DNA of 64,000 nt from Cherax quadricarinatus (taxonomy: Eukaryota; Arthropoda; Malacostraca; Decapoda; Parastacidae): NCBI RefSeq assembly GCF_038502225.1, contig NC_091300.1, positions 49,404,079-49,468,078 of the forward strand. Reading direction: 5' to 3'. Position numbers and translations under genes: made by a program. Shown here in pieces: positions 1 to 10,194 of the stretch. Below the pieces are notes generated by a model that ran no database searches, was not told where the DNA came from, and saw nothing but the letters and a program-made list of their open reading frames with translations. How positions within the stretch are numbered: the stretch's first letter is position 1; each line of letters begins with the position of its first letter.

Positions 1-958
1 AGAAACAGGACAGCCCTGGTTGCAAAAGACGTTGAAAAAGCTTTTGACACTGGCACGAAGGGCTCAAGTACAAACTCTGCACTAACTTTAACCTGCCTCT
101 CACTACTCGTAAACTCCTCTGCAACTTTCTAGACGGCCCTACCATGAGAATAAAATTCCAAGGCTGTTACTCTGACTACTTCACACTAAATGCTGGAGTA
201 CCCCAGGGATCTGTCCTCTCCCCTACCCTCTGCATTTTATACACTAACGACATTCCAACACCTGTATACCAAAACTCCATCACACTAGCCTATGCAGACG
301 ACATTACACAACTTATCACACATGACAGTATAGATACAATCACACACAAAACAAAATGAGGTCGACAGGATAGCCATCTGGGAACAAAAATGGAGGATCA
401 AAACCAATGCAGCTAAATCCAGCATTACATATTTTAACTACAGGAAACGTGATCCTCTATTACCTGTCGAGCTCAGAACAGCTGACACCCGCACTTACAT
501 CCCCATCACACAATCTGTCACTGTCCTTGGCTTTAATCTTGACTACCTTCTTCGCTTACACGGACACATTCACTCAAGACATGCAATAGCTAGTAAGGCT
601 CTTGCGGGCCTCTACAAACTGAAACATGCCTCCCAACGCACCAAACTACACCTCTACAAATCCCTAATACGTCCTCTGATAACTTACTCTCCTCTGGCCC
701 TCTCTCTTGCAGCTAAAACGAACTTACTTAAACTGCAGCGTGTCCAGAACAAGGCGCTGCGCTGAGTGCTTGATGTCAGTTGGGAAGACTTCGCCACAAG
801 CGAGTCTCTCCATGCCCAATTAGACATCCCTGCGCTGAATCTGTGCTGGAAGACGCTCAGTGACAGACAGATAGACGAACTTGAGGCACGACACGACTAC
901 TGGACCTCTCTCCTTGACGAAGACATTCGCAGACCCACAAACCAACACAACCTTTTCT
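1..958 (+). pseudogene. Jockey-like LINE ORF2 fragment (RT to C-terminus), decayed
   Basis: This is a decayed piece of a non-LTR retrotransposon reverse transcriptase. It has the palm motifs [10 protein letters not shown] and YADD around 195-305 and a C-terminal segment with LDVSWEDFATSESLHAQLDI at 767-830. The reading frame is broken several times. A deletion near position 50 removes bases that are present in the related copy at 6040-6130, and further shifts fall near 360-420. The same element recurs at 5961-7048. The Jockey/I-group assignment rests on the RT style and on the associated three-zinc-knuckle ORF1, and is an inference. The 5' end lies outside the window. The 3' end is cut at 958 by a hammerhead-bearing insert. 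Confidence 0.75.
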
Positions 959-990
959 GGAATTAAGACACATGTGCAACATCTGGGTAT

Positions 991-1034
991 CTTTATTGTA
1001 GACGTTTCGCCATCCAGTGGCTTTATCAATACAA
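991..1034 (-). ncRNA. Hammerhead ribozyme, family C (U3-A8)
   Basis: On the minus strand the core reads TTGATAA, an extra A, a GCC/GGC stem II, GAAA, ACGT and cleavage base C. The helix I strands are GTA and TAC. Position 3 is U and position 8 is A, keeping the 3-8 pair of the hammerhead fold. Folded by hand; activity not tested. Confidence 0.7.
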
Positions 1035-1059
1035 ATCCCAGGACATAACTTGAAGATAG

Positions 1060-1094
1060 CACCGTAGTCTTGGAGATTCTCCAAGACTACGGTG
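1060..1094. repeat. Palindrome, 17-bp arms, 1-nt centre
   Basis: Perfect inverted repeat with arms 1060-1076 and 1078-1094. It forms the hinge between the two facing family C units. A closely similar palindrome closes the family C unit at about 5928-5960. Confidence 0.85.
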
Positions 1095-1178
1095 CTCTTC
1101 GCACCTACTGCTAAGTTGAGGGACTGATTACCTCATCTTCTGTACATAGTTCTACTATCTTCAAGTTATGTCCTGGAA

Positions 1179-1223
1179 TTTGTATTGATAAAGCCACTGG
1201 GTGGCGAAACGTCTACAATAAAG
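1179..1223 (+). ncRNA. Hammerhead ribozyme, family C (U3-A8)
   Basis: Core TTGATAA at 1185-1191, stem II GCCAC/GTGGC, GAAAC at 1206, ACGT helix III, cleavage after C, then TAC pairing with the GTA before the core. AATAAAG and a TTGCACATG box follow, as in the other family C units. Confidence 0.72.
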
Positions 1224-1295
1224 ATACCCAGATGTTGCACATGAGTCTTAATTCCATCTTGTTGGTATTGTATACCATTCTTGTACAACCTTTTC

Positions 1296-1358
1296 TGAAC
1301 ATTAAAATGGTATAAAATACCGACAATCTGTCGGTATTTTATACCATTTTAATGTTCA
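1296..1358. repeat. 30-bp-arm palindrome of the family A/C terminal box
   Basis: Arms 1296-1325 and 1329-1358 are perfect reverse complements around a 3-nt loop. The arm is the conserved terminal segment that ends TGTCGGT and continues as a TATTTTATACC hairpin in family A. The palindrome lies between the second and third copies of the AACCTTTTCT target string, so two inverted unit ends appear joined here. Confidence 0.85.
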
Positions 1359-1385
1359 ATCTGTCAGACCTACACAACCTTTTCT

Positions 1386-1570
1386 ATTCTGAAACGTTTC
1401 GCCTACACAGTAGGCTTCTTCAGTCGAGTGCAGAAAGTAGGCGGGAGCAGTAGAGATGTGAAGACGATGTAATCAGTCCATCACCCTTGAAGTCGTAGAT
1501 TTGAGGTTGTCAGTCCTTCAGCCTGGAGAAGTTCTGTTCCAAAGTCTGGAACTAACTGAAGATCGGTTAT
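1386..1570 (-). mobile_element. Family A-like hammerhead unit (solo)
   Basis: Minus-strand unit related to the 429-bp array at 44-47 kb. It contains the ribozyme at its left end, then the GATTACATCGTCTTC and GGACTGA-like leader elements, and a GTTCCAGACTTTGGAAC hairpin shared with the ribozyme-less copy at 40325-40613. Both solo copies of this subtype abut (TA)n arrays. A third copy of the target string AACCTTTTCT precedes it at 1376-1385. Confidence 0.65.
1389..1436 (-). ncRNA. Hammerhead ribozyme, family A
   Basis: Minus strand: CTGAAGA core (1417-1423 on the plus axis), extra A, 6-bp stem II GCCTAC/GTAGGC, GAAAC and ACGT. The third helix I pair is mismatched (C opposite A), unlike the array copies from 45.2 kb onward. 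Confidence 0.7.
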
Positions 1571-1575
1571 GTATG

Positions 1576-1661
<86 letters not shown>

Positions 1662-1665
1662 TATA
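1571..1665. repeat. (TA)n microsatellite with TATG start
   Basis: Alternating TA with a few interruptions. It separates the family A unit from the family D unit. Confidence 0.95.
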
Positions 1666-1705
1666 TATATGTAAAGTAAAAGGACACAAGTGCAACTAAT
1701 GTGAC

Positions 1706-1746
1706 ATTTATTGTGGCAACGTTTCGCTCTCCAGGAGCTTTATCAA
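1706..1746 (-). ncRNA. Hammerhead ribozyme, family D, helix I truncated
   Basis: Minus strand core TTGATAA, stem II GCTC/GAGC with CTGGA loop, GAAAC, ACGT, then GCC. The upstream helix I strand is replaced by the junction with the facing copy, so this copy is probably not self-sufficient. Confidence 0.6.
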
Positions 1747-1747
1747 T

Positions 1748-1795
1748 AATGGCTTGATAAAGCTCCTGGAGAGCGAAACGTTGCCACAATAAATG
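1748..1795 (+). ncRNA. Hammerhead ribozyme, family D (U3-A8)
   Basis: Helix I TGGC pairs with GCCA; core TTGATAA; extra A; stem II GCTC/GAGC; GAAAC at 1774; ACGT; cleavage base T. The U3-A8 pair replaces the usual C3-G8. Confidence 0.68.
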
Positions 1796-1857
1796 TCACA
1801 TTAGTTGCACTTGTGTCCTTTTACTTTACATATTGTCGGTAATTCTACCAACTTTAT

Positions 1858-2044
<187 letters not shown>

Positions 2045-2280
2045 AGGGATGTATCGGATGTGAAAATTTAGATATGGCGGATGCGGATGTGTATTCGGAT
2101 GTCTTACTCATTTTGCGGATGCGGATGCAAATGTGGATATCTGCTTACAGTACAATTGGGATGCGGATGCGAATTGCGGATGTCACATCTTGACATCCGC
2201 CGGATGCGGATGCGGATTTTGCAGGAAAGACATAGAACACCATTTTTTTTTTTACCGTATGAGAAATACTCTTGTTGAGT
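2045..2280. repeat. Degenerate GGATGC-rich repeat
   Basis: The hexamer GGATGC and variants recur on both strands (for example around 2075-2125 and 2155-2215). No coding frame is convincing. It may be a small non-autonomous DNA transposon, but terminal repeats were not identified. Confidence 0.5.
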
Positions 2281-2420
2281 GAGGGACTGAACACATCGAT
2301 TCCATTCTGAGGCACTGATTACCTGAAACTCCTCTCCTTATGCCTTCCTGCTTTGTATTGGACTGATGAAGCCACTGTGTGGCGATACGTTTCTTCAGTA
2401 AAGATTCCCATATGTTGCAT
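2281..2420 (+). mobile_element. Family B hammerhead unit, decayed
   Basis: Diverged family B leader (GAGGGACTGA, GATTACCT) followed by a ribozyme at 2351-2403. The core CTGATGA (2363-2369) and stem II GCCAC/GTGGC are intact, but the catalytic GAAA is GATA, so cleavage should be lost. It is joined to a family C unit at about 2510. Confidence 0.6.
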
Positions 2421-2509
2421 AAGTGACATTCTTCAAGCTGTCAGTTTCCAAACCATTTATCACATGCTTATTTGTATTTAACACCATTTCAACAATTTCA
2501 CCATAGTCC

Positions 2510-2625
2510 TACTGTCTTCAAGTTATGTCCTGGAATTTGTATTGATAAAGCCACTGGATGGCGAAACGTCTACAATAAAGATACCCAGATGTTGCACATG
2601 TGTCTTAATTTCATCAATTTCACCC
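2510..2625 (+). mobile_element. Family C hammerhead unit fragment
   Basis: Solo family C fragment with ribozyme at 2538-2580: GTA helix I, TTGATAA core, stem II GCCAC/GTGGC-like, GAAACGTC, TAC. AATAAAGATACC and TTGCACATGTGTC follow. All catalytic positions are present. Confidence 0.68.
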
Positions 2626-2926
2626 TCACTCAAGGAATGCACAACAGGTGGAGTTTTGTAGAGATGACTGATGCTCCACACAAAAGAAAGAAGGAACACT
2701 ACAGCAAGCCTACTGGCCCGTGCGAGGCAGGTCCAATTCTCCCACCTTGGGTAATTTCAAATTTAGGTTGGATAAATACAAGAGTGAGAAGGGTTACATT
2801 TGAGTGGGACTTTCACGTGAGTAAATAGAATTATCAAAGCTTATTATGATCGAGGCTAGAACCTTAATCAGCTGTAAAGAGAGATTGAGCAAATATATGA
2901 GTGGGAGGGGATGAGTTTGATTGGTT
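2626..2926 (+). repeat. CR1 family 2 3' tail fragment and flanking repeat
   Basis: Contains AAGAAAGAAGGAACACT and CCTACTGGCCC, the motif block found in the 3' untranslated tail of the CR1 family 2 copy at 55616-55775 (there on the minus strand). The rest, with GGTTGGATAAATACAAGAG, resembles the end of a LINE ORF2 but is too short to translate with confidence. Confidence 0.5.
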
Positions 2927-2992
2927 GTGCAAGAATGGTATATAATACCGACAAGATGAAATTAAGACACGTGCAACATCTGGGTATCTTGA
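2927..2992 (-). repeat. Family C terminal fragment
   Basis: Minus-strand copy of the end of a family C unit (TTGTGCAAGAATGGTATA through GGTATCTT). It breaks off before the ribozyme core and abuts the Jockey ORF1 pseudogene. Confidence 0.6.
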
Positions 2993-3317
2993 GATCAGTC
3001 TCCCTACGATTCCCGTTGGGGAGGGTAACCTCTACCTGTTCGACAATGTTTGCACATCGTGTTAAAATCAAACCAGCCAGTGGTGTTATAAATGATTCCA
3101 CTAAACTATTACTTGCTGCCGCTATGAGGACCTGCCTACATCTCAAATTCACAGCTATCCACTCACTCAAGGATTCCTTTATTGTCGTCTGCACCGACGA
3201 CAATGAAGCAGCTAAACTTATGGACGACACTGCAATGAACACATTACGGGACCGACAATTCATCATATCACCGTCTCCCTCCTTGATAAATTAGACACAA
3301 GTGCAACTCTTGGGTAT

Positions 3318-3369
3318 CTTTATTGAGGAAACGTTTCGCCACACAGTGGCTTCATTAGTCCATACAAAG
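3318..3369 (-). ncRNA. Hammerhead ribozyme, family B, G5 lost
   Basis: Minus strand core reads CTAATGA instead of CTGATGA, so the catalytic G5 is an A. The remaining stem II, GAAAC and ACGT are intact. Probably inactive. Confidence 0.65.
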
Positions 3370-3754
3370 GAGAATCTTGAAGAATAGGAGGAGAATGAGG
3401 TAATCAGTCCCTCAACCTTGAGTCGATGTGGTCAGTCCATCAATCTTGAATAGAATACGGCATACGTGCTGAGAAGGAGCTTATAAACCGTTGGCAGGAG
3501 AGGTGAAGCAGTCAGAGGCAGTGTAACACTTATTCAATGTTGAAGTAGGTCGTGCCCAAGAATTAGGCAAGCGACCTACTTCAACATTGAATAAGTGTTA
3601 CACTGCCTCTGACTGCTTCACCTCTCCTGCCAACGGTTTATAAGCTCCTTCTCAGCACGTATGCCGTATTCTATTCAAGATTGATGGACTGACCACATCG
3701 ACTCAAGGTTGAGGGACTGATTACCTCATTCTCCTCCTATTCTTCAAGATTCTC

Positions 3755-3806
3755 CTTTGTATGGACTGATGAAGCCACTGTGTGGCGAAACGTTTCCTCA
3801 ATAAAG
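3755..3806 (+). ncRNA. Hammerhead ribozyme, family B (C3-G8)
   Basis: Consensus core CTGATGA at 3766-3772, extra A, stem II GCCAC-TGT-GTGGC, GAAA at 3787, helix III ACGT, then TCC. Helix I proximal pairs are GGA with TCC, and distal CTTT pairs with AAAG across an internal loop. This is the clearest textbook-type core in the window. Confidence 0.8.
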
Positions 3807-4125
3807 ATACCCAAGAGTTGCACTTGTGTCTAATTTATCAACATGTCGGTTCTCTGAACTATTCATCTACAAACCTGTCAGACACTGCACCTTCTTGGGA
3901 TCTTAATACTTGGGAATTCTTCGCTTGCCTAATTCTTGGGCACGACCTACTTCAACACTGAATAAGTGTTACACTGCCTCTGACTGCTTCACCTCTCCTG
4001 CCAACGGTTTATAAGCTCCTTCTCAGCACGTATGCCGTATTCTATTCAAGATTGATGGACTGACCACATCGACTCAAGGTTGAGGGACTGATTACCTCAT
4101 TCTCCTCCTATTCTTCAAGATTCTC

Positions 4126-4177
4126 CTTTGTATGGACTGATGAAGCCACTGTGTGGCGAAACGTTTCCTCAATAAAG
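4126..4177 (+). ncRNA. Hammerhead ribozyme, family B, second tandem copy
   Basis: Identical ribozyme to the copy at 3755-3806, 371 bp downstream. Two ribozymes in tandem would release a unit-length RNA of 371 nt if both cleave. Confidence 0.8.
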
Positions 4178-5501
4178 ATACCCAAGAGTTGCACTTGTGT
4201 CTAATTTATCAACATGTCGGTTCTCTGAACTATTCATCTACAAGTCTCCCTCCTTGCTGGCGAAACGTTCAGTTTTTGTTAAACAACTGGATAAGATAAT
4301 CACATCCATACCAACGGATGAACTGAAGACCTCTATCGAAGTCCAAAACACCTGGGCCTCTGTAGACACCATCACACGAATTCCCAATGCCTCATCTATG
4401 ATCAAAATAACCTTTTCAAACATAGATATGGCTAAACAAACACTCGCTAATGGACTAGCTATCTCATATTACCACATGCATCCACGCCACATTGAACCTG
4501 AACGTTTTGCCCATGTCTTTTCCTGTTGAAACTGTTACTCTTATCAACATTCAACAAAGGACTGTCCCATTAAAGACAAAAAGTTCTGTTCTACCTGTGG
4601 AAAAGAAGGTCATAACTTCAAAGCCTGCACCACCACCAATGCCACTCCAACATGTCTTAACTGCAAGCTAAATGCCCACTACGAAAAGAAGTAATGTCGA
4701 AAAAAATTAAAGAAGAAACCTAGAATAGTCCCAAATCGCCGACATATACCGCCATTTCAAAACTCAAGTCGGACACCACCAGAATTCTACAAGCCACACA
4801 GCAGTCATCTCTATCCAGCAATTCCCTTTCTGCACTCCCTGACGCTGCTCCCTCTAAGGTGTTGTACTGCATGATGTATGCACACCTTGCAAATGCAGCA
4901 AACCCAGGCACATTCAACACTACAATTAACGAACTATTCCGTCTTAACAACATGCCGTCATTCAACTTTCCTGACTCGCCAACATCACAGGACTTCCTCA
5001 AGATTATCCCAAACATCGCTAACTTCAGGCCCAAATCCTAACTCTGCCCCAAAAAACACTCCTGAACCACGCCCAGTGACCACTGCCACCTCTCAACAAC
5101 CACCAACAACCAGCCAGACCGCAAATACTCTAGACTCCCAGCCTCCTCTTGACACAATCACTGTAGAAACAATTGAACAAGAATTTCCTGACGAATCCCC
5201 CGACGAAGCAGATAGCGACGACTCCAGCACACCCTCTTGGGAAAACCTTACTTTCTACACCTCTCCCTCGAACGCTGACACCATGACCTGCTCTGAACTC
5301 TACAAAGGCCTCGGTGATGGAACAGTCAAGTATGCCTGCGAATCACCTCTTCACTTCACACTCACGCAAGTTCTTGAGTTCATCAAGCCTCTTCGTTTCA
5401 CTTTTTCCAACAAGACAACACTATACCACCTCTCCAGGAGCAGCTTCAAGAAGTTTGCAAATGGCTCCACTGCAAATCTGCCTCCTCAACTACTAAAATA
5501 A

Positions 5502-5797
5502 CCTCCCACATGTTTGCTGCCCTCTGATGGTCCTACCTGCCTGCCCTCTCCTGCGACCTGAAAACTTCCAGCTCTCGAGACTCAAAGACCTCACCTACCA
5601 CGAGACTGTTGCATACACAGCTTGCTCTCTTCCCGTTTTTTCTCCAAGTCTGTCCCACGATCGCCTTAGCTGCTGGGTCAAGCCCTGGCTCTATTTCTAC
5701 AACTAAGAACACTCCTTTCCAGCGTTATTCTTCGTCTGTCCCGTCTTCCCCTCTCATCCCATTGGGATCTTACCTGCACTTGCTTGCTTGCTTGCTG
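5502..5797 (+). repeat. 3' region of the ORF1-only Jockey-like element, with CTTG tail
   Basis: Follows the ORF1 stop directly. It contains CCCACGATCGCCTTAGCTGC, GGCTCTATTTCTAC and CCCATTGGGATCTTACCT, and ends in CTTGCTTGCTTGCTTGC (about 5778-5794). The same block follows the ORF1 copy at 42021-42279 (minus strand) and follows ORF2 at 7049-7314. That makes it a 3' untranslated region. Here and at 42 kb, ORF2 is absent between ORF1 and this region. Confidence 0.65.
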
Positions 5798-5960
5798 GGT
5801 ATCTTTATTGTAGACGTTTCGCCATCCAGTGGCTTTATCAATACAAAGTCTAAGACATAACTTGAAGACAGTAGGACTATATACAGAAGATGAGGAAATC
5901 AGTCCCTCAACCTTGGAGTAGGTGCGAAGAGCACCGTAGTCGTGGAGATTCTCCACGACT
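5798..5960 (-). mobile_element. Family C hammerhead unit (solo)
   Basis: Minus-strand family C unit that ends in a short palindrome at about 5928-5960 and abuts the Jockey RT fragment. The ribozyme occupies 5803-5847: GTA/TAC helix I, TTGATAA core, GCCACTGGATGGC stem II, GAAACGTC. Confidence 0.68.
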
Positions 5961-6339
5961 ACTGATGGTCAATTTGGCTTCAGAACTCACAGATCCACAC
6001 AGGATGCCATTAACATCATTCTCAACTACATCCACATAAACACAAAACAAAGAAACAGGACAGCTCTGGTCGCTAAAGACGTTGAAAAGGCTTTTGACAT
6101 TGTCTGGTATGAAGGGCTCAAACACAAACTTTGCACTAACTTTAACCTGCCTCTCACTACTCGTAAACTCCTCTGCAACTTCCTAGACGGCCGCACTATG
6201 AGAATCAAATTCCAAGGCTGTTACTCTGACTACTTCACACTAAATGCTGGATCTGTCCTCTCGCCTACCCTCTACATTTTATACACTAACGACATTTCAA
6301 CACCTGTATACCACAACTCCATCACACTAGCCTATGCAG

Positions 6340-6487
6340 ACATTACACAACTTGTAAAGTAAAAGGACACAAGTGCAACTAATGTGACATTTATTGTGGC
6401 AACGTTTCGCTCTCCAGGAGCTTTATCAAGTCCTTTTACTTTACATATTGTGGGTAATTCTACCAACTTTATTACATTACACAACTT
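6340..6487. mobile_element. Short family D hammerhead insert with 14-bp target-site duplication
   Basis: The 14-mer ACATTACACAACTT is present at 6340-6353 and 6474-6487, flanking a 120-bp insert. The uninterrupted target is visible in the sister LINE copy near 302-315. The insert has a minus-strand ribozyme (6388-6433) and the family D terminal sequences, but its upstream helix I strand has been replaced. It is a recent, precise, non-autonomous insertion. Confidence 0.82.
6388..6433 (-). ncRNA. Hammerhead ribozyme, family D, shortened
   Basis: Minus strand core TTGATAA, stem II GCTC/GAGC, GAAAC, ACGT. Only one of the three proximal helix I pairs is retained, because the unit is truncated just upstream of the core. 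Confidence 0.55.
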
Positions 6488-7048
6488 ATCACTCACGCCA
6501 ATATAGATACAATCACACACAAAACACAAAATGAGGTCGACAGGATAGCCATCTGGGAACAAAAATGGAGGATCAAAACCAATGCAGCTAAATCTAGCAT
6601 TACATATTTTAACTACAGGAAACGTGATCCTCCATTAGCTAGTAAGGCCCTTGCGGGCCTCTACAAGCTGAAACATGCCTCCCAACGCACCAAACTACAC
6701 CTATACAAATCCCTAATACGTCCTCTGATAACTTACTCTCCTCTAGCCCTCTCTCTTGCAGCTAAAACGAACTTACTTAAACTGCAGATTGTCCAGAACA
6801 AGGCGCTGCGCTGGGTGCTCGATGTCAGATGGGAAGACTTCGCCACAAGCGAGTCTCTCCATACCCAATTAGACATCCCTGGGCTGAATCTGTACTGGAA
6901 GACACTCAGTGACAGACAGATAGACAAACTTGAGACACGACACGACTACTGGACCTCTCTCCTTGACGAAGACATTCGCAGACCCACAAACCAACACAAC
7001 CTTTTCTACTCCTTGCATGATCCTGCTCCTAACCCTATTTACAAATAA

Positions 7049-7314
7049 CCTTGGATTCTGTGACAGGTACCTTCTCTGACAGGTACCATTCTCTGACCCA
7101 GTTTCGCGTTAGGTTTAAGGTAAGACATAGCTCAATTCTACACTCCTCTCCAGCGCTAATCTTCGCCTGTTCCGTCCTCCCCGTTCACCCCACCTGAGTC
7201 CCAATAGAAGAGCCTGAATTTCTCTTCTCAATATCTGCCCCACGATCGCCTTCGCTGCTGGGTTAAGCCCTGGCTCTATTTCTACGACTAAGAACACTCC
7301 TATCCAGCGCTATT
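7049..7314 (+). repeat. Jockey-like LINE 3' untranslated region
   Basis: Downstream of the ORF2 stop. Contains the CCCACGATCGCCTTCGCTGC and GGCTCTATTTCTACGACTAA block also found after both ORF1 copies. Two copies of the ACACTCCT-CCAGCGCT phrase suggest a small internal duplication. Confidence 0.6.
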
Positions 7315-7414
7315 NNNNNNNNNNNNNNNNNNNNNNNNNNNNNNNNNNNNNNNNNNNNNNNNNNNNNNNNNNNNNNNNNNNNNNNNNNNNNNNNNNNNNN
7401 NNNNNNNNNNNNNN
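7315..7414. other. Assembly gap, 100 N
   Basis: Exactly 100 N. The 12-mer TCCAGCGCTATT ends the left flank (7303-7314) and starts the right flank (7415-7426), so the two contigs may overlap and the true gap could be nil. Confidence 0.99.
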
Positions 7415-7438
7415 TCCAGCGCTATTCTTCGTCTGTCC

Positions 7439-7480
7439 CTTCTTCCTCACTCATCCCATTTGGGATGAGCGAGGAAGAAG
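7439..7480. repeat. 20-bp-arm inverted repeat
   Basis: Arms 7439-7458 and 7461-7480 are complementary with one mismatch around TT. The left arm is the end of the Jockey 3' region (TCATCCCATTTGGG), so an inverted piece of the tail is joined here. Confidence 0.75.
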
Positions 7481-7561
7481 CTATCCTGAGCAATCGTTCG
7501 TTCTGTAGGTTATAAGTGATCAAGGTCCCAGGACCGAAACGTTTTCTAATAAATATGTCAT
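7481..7561 (+). mobile_element. Family E hammerhead unit fragment
   Basis: Contains the ribozyme at 7509-7554 followed by AATAAATATGTCAT and then a long (TA)n. The unit is 5' truncated. A fuller family E unit lies on the minus strand at 41265-41452. Confidence 0.62.
7509..7554 (+). ncRNA. Hammerhead ribozyme, family E (G3-C8)
   Basis: The core reads GTGATCA (7516-7522), so position 3 is G and position 8 is C, the swapped form of the usual C3-G8 pair. An extra A follows, then stem II GGTCC/GGACC, GAAAC, ACGT, cleavage base T. Helix I TTATAA faces TTCTAA with one mismatch. Confidence 0.68.
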
Positions 7562-9416
<1,855 letters not shown>

Positions 9417-9435
9417 ATATATATATATATATATA
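9417..9435. repeat. Short (TA)n
   Basis: Links the CR1 fragment's 3' end to MITE copy 2. Confidence 0.9.

Positions 9436-10194
<759 letters not shown>

Larger units (their letters stand above)
959..1286. mobile_element. Family C hammerhead element, inverted pair inserted in Jockey ORF2
   Basis: A minus-strand family C ribozyme unit (959-1059) and a plus-strand unit (about 1095-1284) face each other around a 17-bp-arm palindrome at 1060-1094. The host LINE string AACCTTTTCT occurs at 949-958 and again at 1287-1296, consistent with a target-site duplication of 10-12 bp. The unit ends in the TGT/GGTATTGTATACC hairpin shared with families A and D. It carries no ORF, so mobilisation must be in trans. 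It resembles an animal retrozyme or a solo PLE terminal repeat. Confidence 0.7.
1666..1858. mobile_element. Family D hammerhead element, inverted pair between (TA)n arrays
   Basis: The string GTAAAGTAAAAGGACACAAG opens the unit and its reverse complement recurs at the right, so two family D units face each other with their cores touching near 1748. The right unit continues into TGTCGGTAATTCTACC, the family D form of the shared terminal hairpin. A shorter family D insert with target-site duplications is at 6354-6473. Confidence 0.7.
3286..4243. mobile_element. Family B hammerhead insert (one inverted plus two tandem units) with 13-bp target-site duplication
   Basis: The host ORF1 string GTCTCCCTCCTTG lies at 3273-3285 and again at 4244-4256, marking the insertion precisely. 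Inside are one minus-strand unit (3286-3545) and two plus-strand units in tandem with ribozyme spacing of 371 bp. Each unit contains GGTTTATAAGCTCC (TATA-like), GGACTGACCACATCG, the ribozyme, AATAAAGATACCC, TTGCACTTGTGTC and ATGTCGGTTCTCTGAAC. There is no ORF. A 5' inverted segment joined to direct copies is the pattern expected of target-primed reverse transcription with twin priming. Confidence 0.85.
3000..5501 (+). pseudogene. Jockey-like LINE ORF1 (Gag-like, CCHC), split by a family B insert
   Basis: The Gag-like nucleocapsid protein of a non-LTR element. The N-terminal part (3048-3285) matches residues 37-117 of the complete copy at 42280-43818, and the rest resumes at 4244 after a 958-bp insert. 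Zinc knuckles follow near 4530-4670: one first cysteine codon region is interrupted by a stop (TGA at 4527), and the second knuckle reads CSTCGKEGHNFKAC. A Pro/Thr/Ser-rich linker and a conserved C-terminal segment with FTLTQVLEFIKPLRFTFSNK end at 5501. Several stops and shifts make it non-functional. Confidence 0.8.
5961..7048 (+). pseudogene. Jockey-like LINE ORF2 fragment (RT to C-terminus), second copy
   Basis: Begins in the RT with GQFGFR and ALVAKDVEKAFDIVW, then has a palm region whose GVPQGS motif is partly deleted near 6250 and YAD near 6330. A 120-bp family D hammerhead insert interrupts it at 6354-6473. The C-terminal frame at 6815-7048 runs LDVRWEDFATSESLHTQLDI to a stop. It is parallel to 1-958 but extends further at both ends. 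Stops and deletions make it inactive. Confidence 0.75.
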
